Source: QHXM01 sp032160705
GTDB taxonomy: Bacteria; Acidobacteriota; Blastocatellia; Pyrinomonadales; Pyrinomonadaceae
DNA length: 64,000 nt
Assembly (NCBI GenBank): GCA_032160705.1
Contig: JAVHVE010000028.1
Location: 6,682-70,681 of the forward strand
Direction: 5' to 3'
In this document: in pieces, positions 16,795-25,738 of the stretch
Numbering within the stretch: the stretch's first letter is position 1
Layout: the number at the start of each line of letters is the position of its first letter
Notes under the pieces: generated by a model
Told to the model about the DNA's origin: nothing
Database searches by the model: none
What the model saw: the letters and a program-made list of their open reading frames with translations, nothing else
Position numbers and translations under genes: made by a program

Positions 16795-17135
16795 AGAGAG
16801 AATCGCGGCGCGAACATAATCCAATTCATGTCTCAAGCGATGGGGCTTTAGAGAAAGCCGAGCAGCTTGCGCCGCTTGAGGAGCGCAAGGGAAAGCCCAC
16901 CCATCAAAACTTCAAGGACGAAGGTGTCATTAGCGTTGATACCGGCAATTTGAAACTTCCGAGTGATTTCACTGAGAGACGGGAAGAAAAGCCCCGGATG
17001 TTTGGCGTCGAGCCGATAGCCGTCGTCATTATTATCTTCGCCCTCGCCTTCATCGCTTTCATCGCGTACTTGATCTCGATAGAACCGCCAAAGGGCAAAG
17101 ATGAACCCGTTCCCGCAGTCGAGCGGCAGCCTTGA
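16791..17135 (+). CDS. Small single-span membrane protein
   Basis: A GTG start overlaps the corA stop (GTGA), indicating coupling. The 114-residue product has a charged N-terminal half and one transmembrane segment (about residues 75-97, rich in Ile, Ala and Phe) followed by a short Pro-rich tail. No family was recognised. It may assist CorA, judged only from the overlap. Confidence 0.65.
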   Translation: MKRESRREHNPIHVSSDGALEKAEQLAPLEERKGKPTHQNFKDEGVISVDTGNLKLPSDFTERREEKPRMFGVEPIAVVIIIFALAFIAFIAYLISIEPPKGKDEPVPAVERQP

Positions 17136-17168
17136 AACTCTCTCCAGAGGCAAGGCCTGCACCTCTCA

Positions 17169-18044
17169 TCAAACTTTCTCGGCTTGAGACGATTGGGCGA
17201 GACTCTTTTCCAGCTTGGTAAACCGCGCCAGCATCTCTTCGTAAAGACGATCCGTCTTTTCATGCAGGTGCGCGACCTCCAATTCGGCTTTGATGTTCAC
17301 CTCATACTCGATGTCTGCGCGCACGCGATCTTTCTCCGCCTGCCGGTTCTGGCTGATGAGGACGAAGCATGACAGAAAGATCGCTTCGAGCGAGACGATC
17401 ATCGTCAGCAGACCAAAGGGAAACGGGTCGAATCCGCGCGTCCCGTCCGGGTTCTGGGGAAGAATGAGGGTGTTCAGCGCAATCCAGGTCACGAACCAGA
17501 CGAGATTAATCGCCAGGAAAGGCATACTACCGCTGAACCATGCAATCCAGTCGGCGATTCTCTCCAGCAGCGTGAAATTCGCCTGCACTTCTTCATTGAC
17601 GTTGCGCGAGACGCGTGTTCGCAGCAGTTGATCCGCCTTGCGCGTCATCCCGCTCATGGCAGCAAGCATGTGCAGCGCGGCATCCGGCTTCTTTTGAAAG
17701 AGCAGGAGCAGGTCGTCACGATCAAGAACCAGCAGCTCCGTTTCAGTGAGCGCCGTTGCCGTCGCACTTCGCGGGCCGCTATCAAGCAGTGACAGCTCGC
17801 CGAACATCTCGCCAGAGCGCACGACGTTGAGCACGATCTTCTGGCCTGCCGTGTCTTTGATGAACAACTCTATTTCGCCGGAGCGGACAATATAGAGGGA
17901 TTCGCCTGGCTCGCCTGTTTGAAAGAGCAACTGGCCTTCATCCAGCTTCTCATAATCAATCACCTCTGCCAGCGCCGTTCGATCATCTTCATCGAGCATC
18001 TGGAAAAATTCGAGCCCGGCGAGCATTTCAACATCACACGGCAT
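17169..18044 (-). CDS. Cyclic-nucleotide-binding DUF1003 membrane protein
   Basis: Residues 5-125 form a cNMP-binding (Crp-like) domain, with GEPGESLYIVRSGEIELF and the phosphate-cassette region GEMFGELSLLDSGPRSATATAL. Residues 150-290 match DUF1003: two transmembrane segments (FLAINLVWFVTWIALN and LTMIVSLEAIFLSCFVLIS) and a C-terminal coiled coil. Such proteins are presumed cyclic-nucleotide-responsive membrane proteins with no proven function. It is convergent to the corA pair. Confidence 0.9.
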   Translation of the reverse strand: MPCDVEMLAGLEFFQMLDEDDRTALAEVIDYEKLDEGQLLFQTGEPGESLYIVRSGEIELFIKDTAGQKIVLNVVRSGEMFGELSLLDSGPRSATATALTETELLVLDRDDLLLLFQKKPDAALHMLAAMSGMTRKADQLLRTRVSRNVNEEVQANFTLLERIADWIAWFSGSMPFLAINLVWFVTWIALNTLILPQNPDGTRGFDPFPFGLLTMIVSLEAIFLSCFVLISQNRQAEKDRVRADIEYEVNIKAELEVAHLHEKTDRLYEEMLARFTKLEKSLAQSSQAEKV

Positions 18045-18221
18045 AATTGCCTCCTACAGAGAAATATCTTGACGAAGCGACTCAAGGAATAATTTGGAAA
18101 CCCTGAAACAGCGGCGCATTCTAGCAGAAGCCGGAGAATAAAGGCGATTAATCATTACCGGCCATCATAAAATTCTGGCTACAAGTGGCATTCAAGCCGT
18201 AGCTGAGTCCCGGTCCCGTTC

Positions 18222-18335
18222 TCAGCCCCGGAGGGACGGCATATCAGTAGCCCACGACGTGAGTCATGGGGATGGCAAGTTAAAATTCAAAGCCCCGGAG
18301 GGGCGACATAACTTATGTCGCCCCTCCGGGGCTGT
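18222..18335. repeat. CCCCGGAGGGG palindromic repeat, two units
   Basis: AGCCCCGGAGGGACGGCATA, then GTAGCCCACGACGTGAGTC, then a perfect inverted repeat at 18291-18332 built from AGCCCCGGAGGGGCGACAT and its complement. This family of repeats is common between genes in Acidobacteria, Planctomycetes and Verrucomicrobia (from memory) and is distinct from the heptad palindromes. The rest of the 18045-18367 gap shows nothing. Confidence 0.8.
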
Positions 18336-18367
18336 GGCTCGATGTCATTTTCCCGCTTAAGTGTTGG

Positions 18368-19639
18368 CTATGGATTCCTGCCCGTGCCCGTTGTCTTTTG
18401 AGTGGGAGCGGAGGTGGTGGTGCGTGTGGCGGGCGGCTTGACTGCCGGTTGATTTCCCTCACGCCCGGCGATGCGCCCGGAGCGCGTCAGCGCGATACGC
18501 TTGTCCTTACCGGCAGCATCCGCGACCACGACGCGGATAGCACGGAATGAGCCGTCGCGCGCTTTGTTCGTCGGGCTGTAACTGACGACGTACTGCGTGC
18601 GGAGGTCGCGCACAATCTCGTCGGCAATCCTCGGCAATTCCGCAAGAGATTCAGGAAAGAAGGCACGGCCTCCGGTCTCTTTGGCCAGGCGGTTGATGAG
18701 GGCGACGGCCTTTTCGCGCGAGCTTTTGCGAATGAAGCCACCCTCTTTGTCCAGCTCGTTGACAAATCCGATGACGTAAATCTGCACGTCCTCCTCGCGC
18801 AGCCGCTCAAAGAGTTCTTCCTGCTTATACTGGCTTCCGCGATCTTCGCCGTCCGTGACGACGATCAGGGCGCGACGACGACGGTCGTCTACATCTCCCT
18901 TCTTGTATTGCGCGACGTGCTCGGCAGAAACGAAGACGGCATCAACAATGGCCGTCTGCCCGCCTTCGGTGTAGAAGGTATCCAGCGAATCAATCAAGTC
19001 TTCGGTGTTCGAGGTGAAATCAAGCACCTGCTCGATCTTGTCGCTACTGATAAAGCGGACAAGGAACGTCTCATCGCCCGGCTTGTTGCTGTTGATGATA
19101 ACTTTTCCGGCTTCGATGACCTGCGCCAGTTGCGAGCGCAAGCTGCCGGAGGTGTCAATCGCCAGGCCGTAGCTGACCGGCACTTCTTCCTTGGAGAAGG
19201 AGAAGATAGGTTGCGGCACGCCGTTCTCGTAAACAATAAATTCATCCTGGCTAACATTCCCGATGGGACGATTGTTTCGGTCAATGACGCGCACGTTCAG
19301 GTTCACCAGGTCGGTATCAATCTTGATTGATTCCTTCTCGTTGATCTCTACACCCAGCGGATTCGCCATCTCAGGCGGCGCATCCGGCAGCACCACCTGA
19401 CCCGGATGAACAACACCCCCGGACGGTTTCATCGTCGTCCTGGGAGTCGCCTTCGGCGTCGGCGTCTGTTGCGGAGAGGCTGCGGGCATTCCTTGCTGCG
19501 GCGTGGTGCGGCGCGCCCGCCCGTCCTGAGCCCGGCTGACATTGGGCGCAACCAGCAGCGCTCCAGCCAACAGTAAAACTGCGGCGAGCGCAAGTGCGCG
19601 ACCACCGCGCCTGAACATTTGAACCTGAACGCTTTTCAT
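18368..19639 (-). CDS. VWFA-related secreted protein (acidobacterial type), first copy
   Basis: The signal peptide spans about residues 10-38 (ALALAAVLLLAGALL). A Pro/Thr-rich stretch is followed by INVRVIDRNNRPIGNVSQDEF-like beta segment and a von Willebrand A domain with the MIDAS motif DTSGS, plus TDGEDRGSQY. This matches the VWFA-related acidobacterial domain family (TIGR03436). Substrate and partners are unknown, and secretion to the periplasm or outside is expected. ATG 19639 has AAGAGG upstream, so the six-residue longer frame is not used. It is tandem with a paralogue at 19882-20907. Confidence 0.92.
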   Translation of the reverse strand: MKSVQVQMFRRGGRALALAAVLLLAGALLVAPNVSRAQDGRARRTTPQQGMPAASPQQTPTPKATPRTTMKPSGGVVHPGQVVLPDAPPEMANPLGVEINEKESIKIDTDLVNLNVRVIDRNNRPIGNVSQDEFIVYENGVPQPIFSFSKEEVPVSYGLAIDTSGSLRSQLAQVIEAGKVIINSNKPGDETFLVRFISSDKIEQVLDFTSNTEDLIDSLDTFYTEGGQTAIVDAVFVSAEHVAQYKKGDVDDRRRRALIVVTDGEDRGSQYKQEELFERLREEDVQIYVIGFVNELDKEGGFIRKSSREKAVALINRLAKETGGRAFFPESLAELPRIADEIVRDLRTQYVVSYSPTNKARDGSFRAIRVVVADAAGKDKRIALTRSGRIAGREGNQPAVKPPATRTTTSAPTQKTTGTGRNP

Positions 19640-19656
19640 AACGAAACCTCTTCTCA

Positions 19657-19764
19657 AGCAGAATACAGAAGACAGAAGTCAGGAGTCAGAAGGGAAGAGG
19701 CGGAGAGCCGCATTTACAGATTCTCTTTTCTTCTGTCTCCTGTGTTCTGTCTTCTGGCTCCTAT
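19657..19764. repeat. Heptad palindrome E7 (CAGAAGA/CAGGAGT type)
   Basis: Arms of AGCAGAATACAGAAGACAG type are matched by CTGTCTTCTGGCTCCT. The core contains GGCGGAGAGCCGC and CAGATTCTCTTTT. It ends 18 bases upstream of the VWFA gene start on the minus strand. Confidence 0.88.
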
Positions 19765-19881
19765 CTTTTCGTGCTGCTGGGGCAAAGAGCGAGACTGTAG
19801 CTCTGGCTCGCTACAGGCGCACACACGCTTTCAAAGATGCGGGTCAAGCGGTCGCGCGTTGCCGGAGACAAAGAAAGCATT

Positions 19882-20907
19882 TCAGCGTGGATTTGTAATC
19901 GCGTAATAACCCTCGCGGCTGCGAATGAAGAGGCGCGGAAGCCCTCGCGGTGGGGTCACTTTGACCTTGAGCTTATGCCACTGGCCATCGTTCTTGAAAT
20001 TCTTCGGCCTGTAGCCAATCGCGTACTGGTGCCTGAGTTCCAGCGCGATTCGCTCAAACAACTCGTCCATCTCGGCTGACGTATTCGGGAAGAAAGCCTT
20101 GCCGCCGGAGACTGCCGACAGTTCGTCTAAGATAGCCTGGCCTTCCATTCCCAGAGAGCTGCCCGTATCACCGCCGCCGAGGATTCCGACCGAGTAGAGC
20201 ACGACATCGGATTCCTTCAACAGGCGACGCACTTCGCTGAAGGTATAGCGTGAATTGTTGTCCTGCCCATCTGAGATTAAAAGCAGAGCGCGCTTCGGAT
20301 GTGTCCCGCGCGTCACTTTCTCGACGCCCAGATAGCAGGCATCATAGAGCGCTGTGTTCGAGTGCGTCTGGATAAAGGTCAGCTTGTTCAACACGGCGTC
20401 GCCGTCGCGCGTTTTATCGAGCAGAAGCTGCGCGCGCGAGTTAAAGGCAATCAGGAAATATTCGTCCGAGTCGTGGCTCGTCTGGATGAAGCGCGAGAGC
20501 GCTTCGCGCGCCTTTCTGATCTTATCGCTGCTCATCGAGCCGGACACGTCGAAGATCACACCGACAGAGACGGGCGCATCGTCGTCGCTGAAATATTCGA
20601 TCTCCTGTTCCTCTTTATCCTCGAAGACTTTGAAAGCTTTCTTGTCGAGGCCGGAGACGTAACGACCGTAGGTATCCGTCACGGTCACGGTCAGGGTGAT
20701 GAGATCGGTGTTGACGACGACCGGCCCTTCGACCTCCGTGCCATCCTGCTGTTGCGCGGGCGAAGGCGTGGGCGTCTGCTCCGGCTTTGGGGCAGCGGGT
20801 TTCTGGTCTTGTGCCGAGACAAGTCCTGGCGCAATGAACAAGACAAAGGTGAAGGCGAGGCAGGAGACAAGCGCGACCTGAAGTGCTTTGCAGCGCTGGA
20901 ATTTCAT
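19882..20907 (-). CDS. VWFA-related secreted protein (acidobacterial type), second copy
   Basis: The 341-residue paralogue of the 18368 gene has a signal peptide ending near residue 32 (VSAQ), a Pro/Gln-rich stretch, a TVTDTYGRYVSGLDKKAF beta segment and a von Willebrand A domain with MIDAS DVSGSMS and SDGQDNNSRYTF. It is read before the first copy on the minus strand, so the two could be co-transcribed across E7. The family is characteristic of Acidobacteria, and its function is unknown. Confidence 0.92.
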   Translation of the reverse strand: MKFQRCKALQVALVSCLAFTFVLFIAPGLVSAQDQKPAAPKPEQTPTPSPAQQQDGTEVEGPVVVNTDLITLTVTVTDTYGRYVSGLDKKAFKVFEDKEEQEIEYFSDDDAPVSVGVIFDVSGSMSSDKIRKAREALSRFIQTSHDSDEYFLIAFNSRAQLLLDKTRDGDAVLNKLTFIQTHSNTALYDACYLGVEKVTRGTHPKRALLLISDGQDNNSRYTFSEVRRLLKESDVVLYSVGILGGGDTGSSLGMEGQAILDELSAVSGGKAFFPNTSAEMDELFERIALELRHQYAIGYRPKNFKNDGQWHKLKVKVTPPRGLPRLFIRSREGYYAITNPR

Positions 20908-21141
20908 GGGGCTCCCTGTTCTTTATTTTACTCTACGAGCCTGGGTTTGATGCCCGCGCGAGAAAATAGGTTTACGTTGACTTGAAATTTGCCTGAAAGG
21001 ATCGGGCGATTCCAGTCGCATTAATCTTTAGAAGCGATGTGGACGGTGTTTGGGGAGACTACCGCTCGCTACTTCCACCATTTGTCAGCGAAGGCTAAAT
21101 CGCATTGTAGGACAAGCGCGGCAGGCTGGCAAGACGAAGCG

Positions 21142-21531
21142 ATGGTTAGTAAAGGCTCACGCTATGCGTTGACTTTTCAGGACAATCCGCCCGATGATAG
21201 CCCTATGAGCAAAAAAGAAGGTCATATACCCACCAACGAAGCGAAGGTGCGGGACAAAGAACAGGCTAAGCGAGGAGTTACCACTCGGGTAAAGGGCGGG
21301 GTTCGGGCGAATCTACCCGACATGGGTGGCTTTATAGAGATGATGCCTAGAGGTGTCATTGAGGGTACATCTATCGTTGAGGAAGTAGAGGAATCGAGGC
21401 TCACGGATTATGTAAATCGCTGCCTTGCGAATATTGACTTAGCCCGCCAGCGCATGGGTAATGACCAGATTGAGATTGACCGCCTGCGCGAAGAAACTCG
21501 CTCACTAATTGCTGACTTGGTGATTGCATAG
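21142..21531 (+). CDS. Hypothetical protein
   Basis: A charged, cytosolic-looking protein whose last 50 residues form a helix (ESRLTDYVNRCLANIDLARQR). ATG 21142 and ATG 21205 are both possible, and neither has a clear ribosome-binding site. I recognise no family. It is followed two bases later by a coiled-coil gene, so the two probably act together. Confidence 0.55.
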   Translation: MVSKGSRYALTFQDNPPDDSPMSKKEGHIPTNEAKVRDKEQAKRGVTTRVKGGVRANLPDMGGFIEMMPRGVIEGTSIVEEVEESRLTDYVNRCLANIDLARQRMGNDQIEIDRLREETRSLIADLVIA

Positions 21532-21533
21532 CC

Positions 21534-21806
21534 GTGATTTCCGAAATTTGGCGCATAGCTAAAACACTTGTCACCCTCACCGATGACCTTCAACGGTATC
21601 ACTCCGAAATCAAAGAGATTCGCCAGGAATTAAGAGACCTGACAATCATCGTCCACGCCTTAGCTCAAGAGAATAAGCACACTAAAGAGCAAGTTTCTTT
21701 AGCTCACGAGAAACATTTGTTAGAGGTCGAAAACAAGCTACAGTCTCTAAACAGGCGCTTGCCAGCTAAATCTTCCGGGAAGAAGAAAAAATCCAGTAAG
21801 AAGTAG
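21534..21806 (+). CDS. Small coiled-coil protein with Lys-rich tail
   Basis: The 90-residue protein begins at GTG 21534 right after the previous stop. It is almost entirely predicted coiled coil (heptad hydrophobics across residues 10-75) and ends in KSSGKKKKSSKK. The basic tail suggests binding to nucleic acid or membrane, which is inference. It forms a pair with 21142-21531. Confidence 0.55.
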   Translation: MISEIWRIAKTLVTLTDDLQRYHSEIKEIRQELRDLTIIVHALAQENKHTKEQVSLAHEKHLLEVENKLQSLNRRLPAKSSGKKKKSSKK

Positions 21807-21878
21807 AATATCAGCCACAGCCTGATATTTTGACGGTCGTCCGGTCTGAAGTTAGAGCCGAGTCCACGATTGAAAGAT

Positions 21879-22112
21879 ATGGCCAAGCGTCAGAACTCAG
21901 CACCGCAGTTCGCTATCTGCATCCAGACGAATGATGTGGATTTACTAACCCCACGGATGGTTTATCAGATTTTGCCTGACGAGAGCGCGGCGAAGTCCGA
22001 TTATGTTCGGGTGATAGATAATGAAGGTGAGGACTATCTGTATCCGGCGAATTATTTTATTCTCGTCAACCTCCCCAGAGAAGTAGAGCGTGCTTTGCTA
22101 CGTGCTTCCTGA
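21879..22112 (+). CDS. Small hypothetical protein
   Basis: A 77-residue protein (from ATG 21879) with a compact beta-like composition: FAICIQTNDVDLLTPRMVYQ, then DEGEDYLYPANYF-like acidic stretch. The form resembles small SH3-like proteins of unknown function that are common beside other genes in many genomes. No function was assigned. Confidence 0.55.
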   Translation: MAKRQNSAPQFAICIQTNDVDLLTPRMVYQILPDESAAKSDYVRVIDNEGEDYLYPANYFILVNLPREVERALLRAS

Positions 22113-22421
22113 CGCGCCCGCACATTTCACTGCTTAACTAATCAGCGCTTCTTACGCATCCCTAATATCCCTGTCTCGAATTGAACAGCCGTCCGGCTGC
22201 GCTATTTGATGCTTGCAACTTTCCATCTTGAACGGCGTGTATTCAAGAGTCGGAATCTGTTGGCTTGTCTGAAGGCTGAAATCGAGAAACTGTAATGAAA
22301 CGAGCACGAAATTACATGACTATGGAGCGATTCGCCGGGCTGTGCCAGCGTGTTATACTTCGGGGCGTCTGCCAGTGATGTCTGCGGCAGGCAGTTTTTT
22401 GTCCTCTTCGCTTAAATTTTT
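22113..22421. other. Intergenic region before the pilus/secretion cluster
   Basis: No gene was seen. A weak hairpin with a T6 run (CTGCC ... GGCAGGCAGTTTTTT, about 22369-22400) lies 20 bases before the gspF start and may be a terminator or attenuator. Confidence 0.4.
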
Positions 22422-23657
22422 ATGGCCGAATTCATTTGTCGTCTGGGAACGCCTGCGGGCGAAGTTGTCACGCGCACCATCGAAGCGGTCGGCGTGCAGG
22501 AAGCTCGCATGCGTCTGGAAAGCGAGGGCTTCCGTGTCTTCGCCGTCACGCCGCCGAAGGCGATAGGGGTGGCGGCACTGACGCGGCGCGGAGGCAAAGG
22601 CACTCACGCGCGTTTCAAAGCCAACGATTTCCTGCTCTTTAATCAACAGCTCGCAGCCCTCCTGCGCGCGGGCATCCCGATCCTGCAAGCCATCTCGATG
22701 CTGCGCAAGCGCGCCCAATCCGCCGGGCTGGGCATGGTGCTCGCCGACGTTGAAGAGAAGATTCGCGGCGGGCTGGCATTATCGGCGGCGTTTGCCGCGC
22801 AGGGGCCGATCTTTCCGCGCATCTACACGGCTTCTATCCTGGCCGGTGAGCGTTCCGGGGCGCTCGACGAGGTGCTCGACCGCTACGTCGGGTACATGCG
22901 CCGCAGCGTCCAACTGCGCCGCAAGATTCGCGGCGCGCTCGCTTACCCGACGCTGCTCCTGATTGCCTCAATGGGCATGGTGGGTTTTCTGACCGTGTAT
23001 GTCGTGCCGCGCATGTCGAGTCTGTTTGAAGGCATGGGCAGAAACAAGTTGCCGTGGCTGACGGTGATTGTCACAGGCGTTTCTACCTGGCTGACCTTAA
23101 ATCTATGGTGGCTCGCGCCCGCCCTGATAGTTGGCGTCATTGCTCTCGTCTTCTGGTCGCGCACGCCATCGGGGAGGCTGACGGTTGATCGAACGCTGTT
23201 GAAACTCCCGCTCGTGGGAAAACTCATGCAGCAGGTGGCTGTGGCGCAGGCGACGCGCAGTTTGGCGACGCTTCTGGCAGGTGGCATCACGCTCGTAGAG
23301 TCCTGGGAGATTGCGGCTGAATCAATCACGAATCGAGAGCTGAGGCGCAGGAGTTCGGCCATCCTGCCGATGATTCGTGAAGGACGTTCGTTTACGGAGA
23401 GCCTGGAGTCGGCTGGCTGGTTTCCTGAGCTGGCGATTGACATGATCGGGGTGGGGGAGCGTTCGGGCAGTCTCCGCGAGATGCTCGACGAAGTCTCGGC
23501 CTTCTATGATTCCGAATCCGAAGTGAAGCTTGAGCAGTTGACGACGACGATAGAGCCTGCGATTCTTATAGTCATGGGTGGGATTGTCGTCACCATCCTG
23601 CTGAGCATTTATCTGCCGATTATTTCGGCTATCTCGAACGCTTCAACAGGGCGTTGA
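22422..23657 (+). CDS. gspF: Type IV pilus / type II secretion inner-membrane platform protein
   Basis: The 411-residue PilC/GspF homologue has two T2SSF domains (about residues 65-190 and 270-395), each with the ERSG(A/S)L motif (AGERSGALDEVL and VGERSGSLREML), and three hydrophobic segments. It forms the inner-membrane platform on which the assembly ATPase acts. It is the first gene of a cluster with the ATPase, secretin and pseudopilins. The start at ATG 22422 matches the conserved N-terminal domain. Confidence 0.93.
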   Translation: MAEFICRLGTPAGEVVTRTIEAVGVQEARMRLESEGFRVFAVTPPKAIGVAALTRRGGKGTHARFKANDFLLFNQQLAALLRAGIPILQAISMLRKRAQSAGLGMVLADVEEKIRGGLALSAAFAAQGPIFPRIYTASILAGERSGALDEVLDRYVGYMRRSVQLRRKIRGALAYPTLLLIASMGMVGFLTVYVVPRMSSLFEGMGRNKLPWLTVIVTGVSTWLTLNLWWLAPALIVGVIALVFWSRTPSGRLTVDRTLLKLPLVGKLMQQVAVAQATRSLATLLAGGITLVESWEIAAESITNRELRRRSSAILPMIREGRSFTESLESAGWFPELAIDMIGVGERSGSLREMLDEVSAFYDSESEVKLEQLTTTIEPAILIVMGGIVVTILLSIYLPIISAISNASTGR

Positions 23658-23659
23658 AA

Positions 23660-23787
23660 AGTGATGAAAAGCAGGAGTCAGAAGACAGAACACAGGAGAC
23701 AGAAGAAAAGAAAATCAGTGACAGCGGTTCTCAGCCTTATTATTCTGACTCCTGACTCCTGTCTTCTGTATTCTGCTTTTTATCACT
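23660..23787. repeat. Heptad palindrome E8 (CAGAAGA/CAGGAGT type)
   Basis: AGTGATGAAAAGCAGGAGTC is matched at the far end by CTGCTTTTTATCACT. Inside are CAGAAGACAG copies and the core AAAGAAAATCAGTGACAGCG with GGTTCTC. It fills the gap between gspF and gspE. Confidence 0.92.
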
Positions 23788-23800
23788 CATCACTGTCGTT

Positions 23801-25522
<1,722 letters not shown>

Positions 25523-25523
25523 G

Positions 25524-25593
25524 CAGTGGTCAGTGAGAAACCAAGCGATAATCGGCACTCGCGCTTTTGCCTTTAACTGACTACTGACCACTG
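25524..25593. repeat. Heptad palindrome E9 (CAGTGGT type)
   Basis: CAGTGGTCAGT is matched by ACTGACTACTGACCACTG around a loop. This is the shortest-armed member. It lies just after the gspE stop and before gspD. Confidence 0.75.
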
Positions 25594-25738
25594 TTTTCGG
25601 AACTGCGCTTGATGCGGGGCGTTTGATAAGTCTGGGGTGCGCCCAAGCGGTCAAGCCAGAGCGAGTTTTTGTTCGACGAATTAAACTGGTCATTCCCCTA
25701 CTAGTTGTCCGTCCTATTCTCTTCAAAGAGGAATTGAG

